Below, in pieces: positions 50,990 to 61,500 of a stretch of 64,000 nucleotides of DNA. The stretch is taken from positions 38,273,567 to 38,337,566 of the forward strand of contig NC_067117.1 in the NCBI RefSeq assembly GCF_021347895.1, written 5' to 3'. Position 1 is the first letter of the stretch, and every line of letters starts with the position of its first letter. This DNA comes from Acanthochromis polyacanthus (Eukaryota > Chordata > Actinopteri > Pomacentridae). Below the pieces are notes generated by a model, which worked only from the letters and a program-made list of their open reading frames with translations, did no database searches and had not been told where the DNA came from. Both the position numbers and the translations under genes were made by a program.

Positions 50990-52174
50990 AAAACAGTGTG
51001 AGACAAGCAGTCTCTCTGGCCGCACTCAGTTCATTCAGTTGAAAACATTCACATCCCATTTATCTCCCGTCTCCTCCGGTGTTCCCCAAGGCTCTGTTCT
51101 TGGTCCCGTCCTCTTCATCATTTATCTTCTTCCCCTTGGCCATATATTCCGGAAATATAACATACAGTTTCATTGCTATGCGGACGACACCCAGCTCTAC
51201 TTCTCCTCCAAACCCACTTCCACCCTCCCCCCCACCTCCCTCTGTGTCTGTCTCCAGGAAATCAAATCCTGGTTCTCTTCCAATTTCCTCAAACTGAATA
51301 GCGACAAAACTGAGGTTCTCCTCATTGGTTCCAAATCAGTTCTCACTACAACCAATAGTTTCACCATCACCATTGACAACTCCACCTTTTCTCCCTCCCT
51401 GCAGGTCAAGAGTCTGGGTGTCGTCCTCGATGGCACTCTGTCATTTCAAACTCACATCAACAACATCACCCGATCTGCATACTTTCATCTCCGTAACATT
51501 AATCGCCTCCGTCCCTCCCTCACTCCTGTCAGCACCGCCATCCTGGTCCACTCTCTTGTCACCTCCCGCCTCGACTATTGTAATTCACTTCTCTCTGGTC
51601 TTCCACTCAAGTCCCTCCATTAACTCCAATTGGTCCAAAATGCATCAGCCCGAATTATCACCAGGACACCCTCTTTCCACCACATCACCCCAGTTCTCCA
51701 ACAGTTTCACTGGCTTCCAATCACTCACCGTATCATCTATAAAATCATTCTGCTAACCTTCAAGGCCCTCCATAACCTCGCCCCTCCGTACCTCACTGAT
51801 CTACTCCATATAAACACACCCAGCCGGACTCTTAGATCATCTTCCTCTCTCAGTCTCACCATCCCCCCTGCCCGCATGACCACCATGGGCTCCAGAGCCT
51901 TCAGTCGCGCTGCTCCCCGCCTCTGGAACTCCCTCCCACCTGATATCAGAAACATCAATACACTACACATTTTCAAATCCACTCTCAAAACCCACCTGTT
52001 CAAACTAGCTTACTCTCTTTGACCTCCAGTCCTCCTTCTGTTTTAAAATTGCTAAATTTTCTTTTTTAAATTTTAAAATTCTTATGTTTTAAACTGTGTA
52101 TTTTGAATCTGTTTTTATTCTGTTTCCTCTGTACGGTGACCTTGAGTGTCTTGAAAGGCGCCTATAAATAAAAT

Positions 52175-52212
<38 letters not shown>
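50990..52212 (+). mobile_element. 5'-truncated L2-like LINE
   Basis: Reverse-transcriptase fingers and palm: [20 protein letters not shown], the catalytic [14 protein letters not shown], then the C-terminal region with PRLWNSLPPDIRNI. One in-frame TAA (51620-51622) breaks an otherwise open frame of about 330 codons. The tail GAAAGGCGCCTATAAATAAA ends in (ATT)n at 52174-52212. It is in an intron of the THAP/HECT gene and stops about 16 bp before the HECT exon acceptor. Confidence 0.85.
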
Positions 52213-52213
<1 letters not shown>

Positions 52214-53593
52214 TGATGTATTTTCAGATACTGAGGTGGTGTTTGGCCCTTCCCTTGGAGATCCTACAGACAGCCAACTGGATGACACGTTGATACATGA
52301 TCCAGATCTGCAGTTTGTCAATAACGAACCAGTCATCACATTCAGCACTCTTCCTCCAACATGCACAGCAGACAATCCTCCGGAGGCAGCATTTGTAAGT
52401 GATGCAGCAAGCACCTCTACAGCATCATATGAAGTTGTCACTATCACCATAAAACTTCATAGGGTTAACCTGCTGGAGGAGATGATCAGCCAGTTCAAAG
52501 ATGCAAGACTCCTCAAACACCCTCTGAAATACACTTACATTGATGAAAAAGGAGCCGATGCAGACGGTGTCTCAAGAGATGTGTACGCTGCATTTTGGGC
52601 AGAGTTCATGGAGCACACAGCAGAAGGAGAGGACCTAAGGGTTCCATTGCTGTCTCCTAAATGGCAGGAAGAAGAATGGAAATCCATCAGCCTAATTCTG
52701 CTGAAAGGCTTCAAAGACCACGAGTATTTTCCATGTCGTCTTGCCCCTGTTTTCACTGTGGCACTAATTTTTGGTGAGGGTGCAGTCACAGATGGAATGC
52801 TCTACGAGAGTCTTCTTCAGTTCATAAGTCAGTCAGATAGGGATCTGATAACCACCGCCTTAACAGAAGATCTTGTAGGTGAGGACAGGGATGAACGACT
52901 TGATCTTTTGGACCGCTTGGATGTAACAGTGCTTCCAACACAAACAAATTTGAAAGGCATCCTTCTGAAAGTGGCACACAAGCAGCTAATCCAAAAGCCA
53001 AGAAAAAATGTCATTGATCACTGGTCAGTTCTTAAAAGATGCATTTGTGAGTCCACAAGATGTCTTAAGAATGTATGAGGATAAAAAGCCAACAACAAGA
53101 AAGTTTTTGAAATTGTTGGATGCATCTCCAACAACTCAAGCAGAGAACCAGAGCTTTCGTTTTCTGCAGCAGTACATCAGGGGTCTGGATGATACAGGAC
53201 TCAGAAGGCTGTTAAGGTTTCTCACAGGGTCAGATATCTGTGTTAACAAGATCAAGGTCCTGTTCACACCAACAGTTGGATTGGCACGACGACCAGTAGC
53301 ACATACCTGTGGGCCGGTTCTGGAGCTGCCATGGACATATACTGTCTACCCCGAACTACGTATTGAAATGGACAATATACTGGCTTCTGAGAGCTCCTTC
53401 AACTTTAGCATAGTTTAAGTTGGTTCATCTTGTAGGGCACCAAGACATAGAATGACAATGATTGATAGGTGCATTGGATGTACTGTTTAGATCTTTTGAG
53501 TATTTTCTATCCGCTATCCATGAGTCAGCTCTTTTGAGAAATTATTTGTTAAACAAAAATTAGTTAAAAGTCAAAATTCTGTTGAGTTTCTTA

Positions 53594-54349
53594 GGGTGCT
53601 TTCACGCCTACGCCGTTTGGTCCGCTTAAAGCGGACTGGAGTCCGCAACACCTGCAAGTACGGTTTGTTTGGGCTGGTGTGAAAGCAGACCAGATATTTT
53701 TGGTTCAGACTAAAGAACCGGACCGAGACCACCTCCCGAAGGTGGTCTCGGTCCGCTTCTATGTGAACTCCAGTTCGGTTCGCTCCTGGTGAGAACACAA
53801 ACCTGTCTCCATTCGGACCAGCTTGATGGCGCAGCAGACTTTTTGGTTTACGGGAGCTTCCGTAGCAACCTGCACGGAGAATTTTGGGATAACGATAATG
53901 TCTTGCAATGCATCTTCTCCGTGCCAAAAACGACTGTGTAATGTTCTCGTACCGAATGCGAGCTTCATGCTGGAACAACAGCAGTATTTGTGCTTGCTGC
54001 ATAAAGCAATGATACGAATATATGGCAACACGAACGAACAGGAGAGCATAGTTCATTGTTTACGAATAAACCTCGATCCATGGAATAAACACAGCCTGTT
54101 GTTTTCTTCCGGGATTTTTCCCTCTTCACATCCTGCGCCAATCAGCGTTCACCTACGTCATCTAAAACACCTTATTTTTGTGAACAGCGCCCCCAAACGA
54201 CTGGGGGGAGATATAACATTCATCGTAGTTGGTTCAACTGCGAAAACACTGGTGTGAATGCGAACTGAACCAGTTGAAAATAGCAACATTGTAACAACTT
54301 CTGGGTCCAAACGAACCACTCTAACGGACTAACAGGTGTGAAAGCACCC
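53594..54349. mobile_element. Harbinger-like MITE
   Basis: TTA on both sides (53591-53593, 54350-54352) and inverted ends GGGTGCTTTCACGCC and AGGTGTGAAAGCACCC. A 3-bp TTA/TAA duplication is typical of PIF/Harbinger. It contains a perfect 16-bp hairpin (53719-53734 with 53740-53755, loop CCCGA). No transposase frame is recognised. Confidence 0.8.
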
Positions 54350-54352
54350 TTA

Positions 54353-55770
54353 GCTGTGAGTTGTGCTCTGTTACAGTAAAGTAAATAAACAAATTTGAGG
54401 ACATAATTTTTTTTTTGGACACACAAAGACAATCAACATTTACACTATTTTCTGTTATTTTGGACCAAACAAGTAATTGATTAATCATTTGGTTATAATT
54501 TGCTAATGATTGTAATTTACAGCTCTAGCTGACTGTTTTGTTTCTGAAGGGACTTTTGGACATTTAGTTTTACCTGTTGGGATAATGGTTATCAAGTATG
54601 TTGAAGCAGTTATTTGAATGTGTAAAACAAACAAACACACTAAATACACAACTCTTTTATTTTGTGCCTAGGTTGTTCAAAACAGGCCTGCCCCCTTTTA
54701 ATGCTCTTTCCTGTTTAATAATTCCCTTGAGTTGTAATGTGATGATTTGTTTTTTCAACTGCTGTTTTTATGAAGTTTGTTTGTCAAGTTTTACTGGTTA
54801 GAACTGACTTTTACAACAGCATGTGGTTTTAGGGTACTTTAGTCAATGTCAGACATCACTCTGTTGCATCGTGATGGCTGCTTTACATGTTCTTAAGGCA
54901 TTTGGAAACTGGAAATAAATGCACAGTTGTGTCTTTTCAGGAATCAGAATCCCTCTGCTTTCTTCACCACAACTGCAAGTAATGACAAAGAATGTATTTT
55001 ACTTCTATGTTATTTATTCTCACATAACACACATAATACATTTTTTCTCACATTTTAAATTACGACAGGAAATAACTAATATTTGTATTTCACAACGTCA
55101 CGTTAATCTATTAGTTCAGATCCTTTACCTAAATAAAAGTACTAATACCAGTCTGAAAATAATTACTCAACCACAAATTTCATTCAGAACCTTAAATGCT
55201 AAAGTAAAAGTGTGTAAATTAAATTAAAAGTAGTCATTCTAAACAAAAGTAGTGTGGTGTGAAGTTGAGAAGAAAAAGGACAATATTTGTCTCCATGCAA
55301 AGTATATGGATATTATATAAATTTGAAGTGTAAGTGCAAGTACCTACAAATTATACTTACGTACACTGTAAATCATTGTTACAGTGTGTGGCTTCTTTGT
55401 GTGGCATGCCAGAAAAATGTTTGGAAACAATTGCCATAGGTGAATAAGAGGCAAATGGCGGGGCGTTAGTCTTAATGCATTGTCCCTTCTATGTGGATCC
55501 ATCACAGGCTCAGCTTTTTGGGTACGAAGGGGTCTTCTCCTGATGAGCAGGGCACAGTACAACATTAACTCAACTGCCATGTGAGGCTAAGCATTTACTT
55601 CAGAGACATGGCCCAACTCTGATAGTTTTAAGTGAACAGAGTACAGGGATGGCAAAATACTTTGGTGTGAAAAGTTACAGTGCAGTGTGAAAAACAATGT
55701 TTAAAAGTAACCAGAGCATCAGCTGACACAAAGCACCCCTGCCTCAATGCTCCAGACCTATTGGAATGAT
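54353..55770. other. Spacer between the two convergent element genes
   Basis: No coding exon recognised. It should contain the 3' UTRs of the HECT gene (plus) and the integrase gene (minus). Confidence 0.4.
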
Positions 55771-56000
55771 TTATATTTGTCTTAGTATGTATTCTCTCAG
55801 GAAGAGATAGAGCTCAACAGCTTCATCTGCAGTGGTGGGTGGAAGTAAGAAGTTCTCTGCCATTATAAGGCAACACAAGCTGAAAACAGTTTCATCACAA
55901 GGATAAGGTCCTCTCTGTTGGCATTCTTCTTTGCACATGTCCACTGCTTCCTGGGAGACCTCTTTCAGGTGATCTTGAACTCCAAATAGATGAGGGATAT

Positions 56001-56676
56001 TGTGGGAAATGGTGTGTTTTATAATTTACTAAGTGTGCATATTAAAGAGTTGCATTGGTTCTGAGGAATAGGAAGGTCAAGAGCATCATTACCACGGTGT
56101 GACTGTAATGAAACAAAGAAGATAAGTCCAGCTTTATTTTACTTATTACTCATGTGATTGAAACCAAGGATGATCAAGACATAAAGTGACTGATAATCAA
56201 AGTACAGACAGTTTTTGATAATAAAGGTACAGATAGTTTATGACGTAAGCCATAATCAGTAAAGAACATGAGCTTGTTGTGTGTGCAGTCTCTAATCTTG
56301 CTTTGCAGCGGTGAAGTCATTCCTACGTGAGCGATAATGACAAAACGTCTGCTGTGAAAGAGGAGAGCAGACCAACGCAGCAGCGGAAGGGGCAGCCAGC
56401 CTAGATAGATAGCTATACACACTGTTAGAGTATAAGAAGACTGGGTCAGGAACAGTTAGCAGTCTGATTCCATCCGAACTGACTGAACACTTGTTGATGG
56501 TTAGGGACAGAGGATTCAGGCCCAGAGCTCTGTATCGCACATTCAATTTTGCTGTAATAAATACTTTTGATTTTAAGAAGAAGTCTCCTGACTACTCCAT
56601 CAAAAGAACTGGACGGAAACAGCCTTACACATATTCTGTTGGTTTGTTTAATTGTAGGATAGGCTGATTTCCAACA
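56001..56676 (+). mobile_element. Solo LTR inside integrase exon 2
   Basis: 676 bp with imperfect inverted ends TGTGGGAAAT and ATTTCCAACA (TG...CA) and a 4-bp duplication ATAT at 55997-56000 and 56677-56680. On the plus strand there is a TATA-like motif (about 56435) and AATAAA (about 56555), in the order expected for U3-R-U5. No internal retroelement genes remain. Retroviral or Gypsy type cannot be told apart. Confidence 0.8.
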
Positions 56677-57194
56677 ATATTGTACATGACAATTGGACGT
56701 CCACTTGGAGTGACTGCATTTCTGCTGTTGTGGATTATGTGTGTATTCCACATATGTGCAACCTGCTGCAGCTCTTTCTGTAGAGAAAAAATACCAGATA
56801 AAACAAATATTAATGTAATACTTGGCATTTTCAGTAAGTATACATGCAGTCATATGCTCTCTAATGGCCAAAAGAGCTGATTTGACAGTGGAAATGAAGC
56901 CTTTTTTGCCATGTCTTTAATGTGAGCTTTATCATAGCCAAACGTAATATTCCTAACATACCCAGAATTAACCAGGAATATCCTCGATAAGCATGTTTTG
57001 ATTGTCCTTTGTTATAGGAAGCTAAGGAGTTCACTTCCACAGTAGATAAATCTAATGTGGCCTCAAACTTTTATCCATCTATCTTAATTAAATGTATATG
57101 AATAAATAGCATTACATGCCTGAGGAAGAATATGTATTGTTTATTTTCAGGTGAACTGTCCTTTTTATTGTTTTGTTTATCTTTTTTTCATTTT

Positions 57195-57345
57195 TTCTAT
57201 GCCTTTATTTGGTTGGGAACTTAAACATATGACAGGAAATGGGAAGGGACAGTGACGCAAAGGGCCAGAGGCAGGGGTTGAAACCACTGCCACAGCAGAG
57301 GACTTACAGCCTCAACATGTGGGGCAAAGTGCCCAAGAGCAATTT
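57195..57345 (+). repeat. Possible SINE-like fish repeat fragment
   Basis: Contains 'ggttgaaaccactgccacag' and 'gaggacttacagcctcaaca', resembling a B-box-containing repeat frequent in fish. Short and diverged. In the integrase intron. Confidence 0.3.
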
Positions 57346-57584
57346 GTCCCTTTAGTGAAAAATACAATTTTATTCTCATCCAGGATAAAAACTAAATTTT
57401 AAAGGAAATATCATGTTTTTAAGTAAGAATCTACAAATAATTTTGTAACTACGGTACCTGCTCCTGCTCCTTGGCTATAACTATAACCATAAATCTGATG
57501 AAAAAAATATGTGTTGTATGATAATACAGATATGCTCAGGGATTCTCTATGTTTTGGCCATATTTATGTTGGTTGTTACTAACT

Positions 57585-58015
57585 TGAGATGAGAAAGAAA
57601 GAAAGATGGAGAAAAATGAAAATAAAAGAGGAGTTGGAGCAAGGGAAAGAATAAAGGAACAGAAAAGCAAGAAGAATACTGATAGGGGAGATAAGAGGAT
57701 AAAATAAACAGAAAATAAGTCAGAATAAAGGGTTAAGAGGGACATGAAAATGAGACAAGAAAAGAGGGATGGAAGAAGGAGTGGACAGCATAGCATAGCA
57801 GGGACAGAAGAAAAGAGCGGTGAAGGTGGAAAGGAGGGATTAAAGATGAAAAGATAAAATTAAAGGAAGGAAGAAGGAAACTAATTCAAGAGGAGGAGGA
57901 AACAAGGTAGAAAAGGGATGGAAGTGGAAGAAGAGGGGCAAAGAATGCAGGGAAAAGGCGAGGGAGGAGGATAAGACAATGATGAAAAGAAGGACGAGAG
58001 CATGATTTGATGAGG
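57585..58015. repeat. Polypurine tract
   Basis: About 430 bp in which the plus strand is overwhelmingly A and G in irregular GA/GGA/AAG runs. In the integrase intron. Confidence 0.85.
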
Positions 58016-59038
58016 AAAGAATCATATTATGGATGCATGTGTTTGCGTGCGTGTGTATGGCACAGGTACATGGAGAGATATACATGCAGGGCTGAATAAG
58101 AGAATAGGAACCTAAGAGAACAGGAATAGGAACAGGAAATACAAACCTCGATGATGTTCAAACAAGTAAACAAAGGAAGCTGCTTGTCCAAGAAGTCTCC
58201 AGAGAAACTGTCATTGTCCTTTAGTTCCTGAAGACGATTCATCCAGGACTGGGCATGATGACTTCTCAAAAAAGCCTACCAGCTTTCGATGCGCTGATTG
58301 TGGTTACTGGTGCCAGAAACATAAGAGTTATTGACTTGACGGTCCGTACTCCATCGTAGAAATCTCTGCATCTGTGCAATTGTGACATTTTCTGTTCCCA
58401 GATCTGCGTGGACTCTGGCAGCTGTCCCCATCCTCTCCTCAACTTCTGCTAAGAAATAACCAGCAATTATCTTAGGGTTGCTGTTTGTTGAGTATGCATG
58501 AAGTCACACGATGAGTCTCGAAAAGCCATCAATGGCTCCATTTATACAAATACCAAACGGTTTCAGCTTGTCGTAGGAGTCAACATGCCACATATAGTTA
58601 GGCCCAGGGTTGACGTACATACGTCGCATCAGGCGATTCCTCCGTCTTTGTTCAACACCATGGGGGTCCAGAAACTTCAATAAAAGCCTCACGATGCTTT
58701 GGGTCACAACATACCCAGCCTGGATGCAATTGAGATGGTGTCGCTTGTATCCGTGGTGCCTGCCATACCCTTAAAGCTGATCAATGAGAAATGATGCTAC
58801 TTCCAGGGGGTCAGACTGATTCTTCCTTCTGTACAGTCCCATGCGCTTTAAAATTCTTCGTAGCATGCGCATACTTATCACAATGCCATCAACCATGCTC
58901 AGTAACAAGAGAATCTCACCATGCCTCATTCCAAGCATGAAGTACAACTTGATTAAGTCACTTAAATGAGCCATTTCTTCCACTTATTTGATCCCCTTCA
59001 CACTGTTTCATCGCTTCTTCATTGCATGTGTTTCACAT

Positions 59039-59880
59039 TTTTGCAATATAATTATCACGTTTTTACAATATAATTATCATGTTTTTACAATATAATTATC
59101 ACGCTTTTACAATATAATTATCAAGTTTTTACAATATAATTATCACGTTTTTACAATATAAATTATCACATTTTTACAATATAATTATCACGTTTTTACA
59201 ATATAAATTATCACGTTTTTACAATATAATTATCACGTTTTTACAATATAAATTATCACATTTTTACAATATAATTATCACGTTTTTACAATATAATTAT
59301 CATGTTTTTACAATATAAATTATCACATTTTTACAATATAATTATCATGTTTTTACAATATAATTATCACGTTTTTACAATATAATTATCACGTTTTACA
59401 ATATAAATTATCACATTTTTACAATATAATTATCACGTTTTTACAATATAATTATCATGTTTTTACAATATAATTATCACGCTTTTACAATATAATTATC
59501 AAGTTTTTACAATATAATTATCACGTTTTTACAATATAAATTATCACATTTTTACAATATAATTATCACGTTTTTACAATATAAATTATCACGTTTTTAC
59601 AATATAATTATCACGTTTTTACAATATAAATTATCACATTTTTACAATATAATTATCACGTTTTTACAATATAAATTATCACGTTTTTACAATATAATTA
59701 TCACGTTTTTACAATATAAATTATCACGTTTTTACAATATAATTATCATGTTTTTGCAAAACAATTATCACGTTTTCACAATATAAATTATCACGTTTTT
59801 ACAATTATCACGTTTTTACAATATAAATTATCACGTTTTTACAATATAATTATCACGTTTTTACAATATAAATGATCAAT
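59039..59880. repeat. 22/23-bp minisatellite with higher-order structure
   Basis: About 37 tandem copies of a unit like ACAATATAATTATCACGTTT plus TT, alternating with a 23-bp variant (TATAAATTATC). A block marked by the rare variants CACGCTTTT then CAAGTTTTT occurs at 59100 and again 378 bp later at 59478. The last unit runs into the right terminal inverted repeat. No spacers, so it is not a CRISPR array. Confidence 0.95.
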
Positions 59881-59917
59881 TTTTATTTACATAGAGTGGC
59901 AGCAATACGCTTCCATA
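59843..59917 (-). repeat. Right terminal inverted repeat
   Basis: Partner of 49241-49315. It ends ...GCAATACGCTTCCATA and is followed directly by CAGAAG. Confidence 0.85.
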
Positions 59918-59994
59918 CAGAAGCCTCTTTATATAAAGTCTAAGACTATTATTAATAGTTAATTAATATTAATATTAATTAATAATTAATAGTC

Positions 59995-61500
59995 ACTTCC
60001 CTTCCAGCACCTGTATCCGTCTCTGTCACAGAGACAGGGGTAATGTTAGAGCTTCAAAGACTTTGCTCTGGGAAGGCAGCTGGCCCAGATGGTGTCTGTC
60101 CAAGACTGCTTAAAGACTGTGCTGCACAACTGTGTCAACCTCTCCACAGGATCTTCAAGCTGAGTCTACAGCTGGGGCGGGTGCCTGCTCTATGGAAAAC
60201 ATCCTGTATTGTACCAGTACCAAAAATCAAATGTCCGGCTGAACTAAATGACTACAGACCTATTGCTCTGACCTCACACATCATGAAAACTCTGGAGTGG
60301 CTAATTCTACGCCTGCTGAGGCTTGAGGTCAAAGACAAACTGGATTCCCTGCAGTTTGCATACAAAGAACACACTGGAGTGGATGATGCCATCCTCTTCA
60401 TGCTTCACCGTGCCCTGTCTCATCTGGAGGAACCTGGAGTTTATGTGAGAATCATGTTCTTTGATTTTTCAAATGCATTCAACTCCATCCAACCCACCAT
60501 CCTGAAAGACAATCTCACAGAGATGGGAGTGGATCCTTCCTGTGTATCTTGGATCACAGATTACCTGACAAGAAGAACACAGTTTGTCAGGCTGGGGAAC
60601 TGGGACATTAATGAGCAGTACTGGGGCTCCACAAGGAACAGTCCTGGCTCCATTCCTGTTCACTCTGTATACATCTGACTTCAAATACAGCACTGAGTCC
60701 TGCCACATTCAGAAATACTCTGATGACACTACTATCGTGGCATGTATCAGAAATGGACATGAAGCTGAATACAGAGATCTGATAAGTGCCTTCAGTGACT
60801 GGAGTCACAAAAACTGCCTGCTACTCAACGCCTCAAAGACAAAGGAAATGATCATCGATTTCCGCAGATCCAAACCCCCTCTTCAGCCAGTGAACACTTG
60901 TGGAGTGGACATCGAGGTGGTGACATCATATAAATATTTAGGTGTCCACCTTGAAAATAAGTTGGACTGGTCTACAAACGTAGACTTCATCTACAAAAAG
61001 GGCCAGAGCCGACTTTGCCTCAGAAGACTTCGATCTTTAGACATCTGCAGTAAGATGCTGCAGATGTTTTATCAGTCTGTGGTAGCAAGTGTCCTGTTTT
61101 ATGCTGCAGTCTGCTGGGGAGGCAGTATAAAGAACAAGGATGCAAGGCATCTGAACAAACTGATTATAAAAGCTGGCTCTGTGGTTGGAATCACATTGAA
61201 CACATTGGAGGATGAGGTGGAGAGACGGGCACTGAGCAAGATGGAGGACATTCTGACAAACATGGATCATCCACTTCACATTTGCCTCAATGAACAACGT
61301 AACATCAGTGGACAACTCCTATCCCTGCTCTGCAGGACAGAAAGATTCAGAAAATCTTTCTTGCCATCAGCAGTCAGGCTATTCAATTCAAAATTAAACA
61401 GATAAGAACCCTGACAATTGAATTTCCCTTCGGGGCTGAATAAAGTGATTCTATTCTATTCTATTCTATTCTATTCTATTCTATTCTATTCTATTCGTTT
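59995..61500 (+). mobile_element. 5'-truncated Rex1-like LINE
   Basis: Reverse transcriptase from RRY-like finger motifs onwards: SGKAAGPDGVCPRLLKDC, LNDYRPIALTSHIMKTLEW, FFDFSNAFNSIQP, then after a frameshift near 60590 GAPQGTVLAPFLFTLYTSDF and KYSDDTTIVA (the YxDD site), KYLGVHLENKLDW and the C-terminal region ending SAVRLFNSKLNR. The 3' end TTTCCCTTCGGGGCTGAATA is followed by (ATTCT)n at about 61452-61496, as in Rex1. Outside and beside the right end of the large element. Confidence 0.88.

Larger units (their letters stand above)
49483..53418 (+). pseudogene. THAP zinc finger plus HECT E3-ligase-like gene, broken
   Basis: THAP exons: 49483-49561 ([20 protein letters not shown]...FYSIL), about 49921-50051 (YRCEWLRAINWDNRS...WLCSAHF, giving the distal C..H pair and conserved W) and 50300-50402 (SDDSDSPDFVPSVFPHRR, the usual sequence after a THAP finger). 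The last large exon, 52229-53418, is HECT-like: DEKGADADGVSRDVYAAFWA near its start and the catalytic-cysteine block RRPVAHTCGPVLELP near its end. The HECT frame shifts by one base at a run of six A (53003-53008). Exon 3 (phase 2) does not join exon 4 (phase 1) in frame, so a further exon may lie between, or the two halves may be separate genes. HECT proteins form a ubiquitin thioester; similar G2E3-like HECT genes are multicopy in fish. Confidence 0.65.
55771..58983 (-). pseudogene. rve-type integrase gene with three stops and an LTR insertion
   Basis: Exon 1 (58147-58983) is one frame of 279 codons interrupted by TAA (58771-58773), TGA (58504-58506) and TAG (58276-58278). It has an N-terminal helical region (MEEMAHLSDLIKLYFMLGMR) and an rve catalytic core with the D,D,E triad: WHVDSYDKLKPFG, VHADLGTENV and NQRIES, with about 38 residues between the second D and E. 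The donor is GAG|GTTTGT. Exon 2 starts at 56777 with KELQQVAHMWNTHI and GRPIVMYNI, is split by a solo LTR (56001-56676), and resumes as PHLFGVQDHLKEV down to a stop at 55771. With the LTR removed, exon 2 is fully open and in phase with exon 1. Genes of this type occur in many fish; the cellular role is unknown. Confidence 0.8.
49241..59917. mobile_element. Large TIR element with THAP-HECT and integrase genes
   Basis: The boundaries are set by 75-bp terminal inverted repeats and a 6-bp direct repeat CAGAAG outside each end (49235-49240, 59918-59923). Two genes face each other inside: THAP/HECT on the plus strand starting 168 bp from the left TIR, and an rve-type integrase on the minus strand whose ATG (58983) is separated from the right TIR mainly by a minisatellite. 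Later insertions are an L2-like LINE, a Harbinger-like MITE and a solo LTR; without these and the repeat expansion the element would be about 7 kb. rve integrases combined with 6-bp duplications are known in Polinton/Maverick elements, but no polymerase, ATPase, protease or capsid gene is seen here. Ginger-type elements also use rve integrases. The classification is open. Confidence 0.7.

Noticed and set aside
52173..52228. ATG with a poly-tyrosine start for the HECT frame
   Set aside because: This is the LINE (ATT)n tail read through in frame; the true exon begins after the acceptor at 52228.
57536..58085. Minus-strand open frames rich in Leu, Phe and Ser that look like membrane proteins
   Set aside because: They are by-products of the polypyrimidine strand and have no membrane-protein organisation.
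59039..59880. Regular 22/23-bp repeats resembling a CRISPR array
   Set aside because: The units are directly adjacent with no unique spacers, and the setting is a vertebrate transposon end.
49241..59917. Identification of the large element as a Polinton/Maverick
   Set aside because: The integrase type and 6-bp duplication fit, but no polymerase, packaging ATPase, protease or capsid-like frame is visible and the TIRs start TA and not AG.
49241..59917. The inverted repeats as two unrelated copies of a dispersed repeat
   Set aside because: Not fully excluded, but CAGAAG at both exact edges and the convergent genes starting next to each TIR make a single element the simpler reading.
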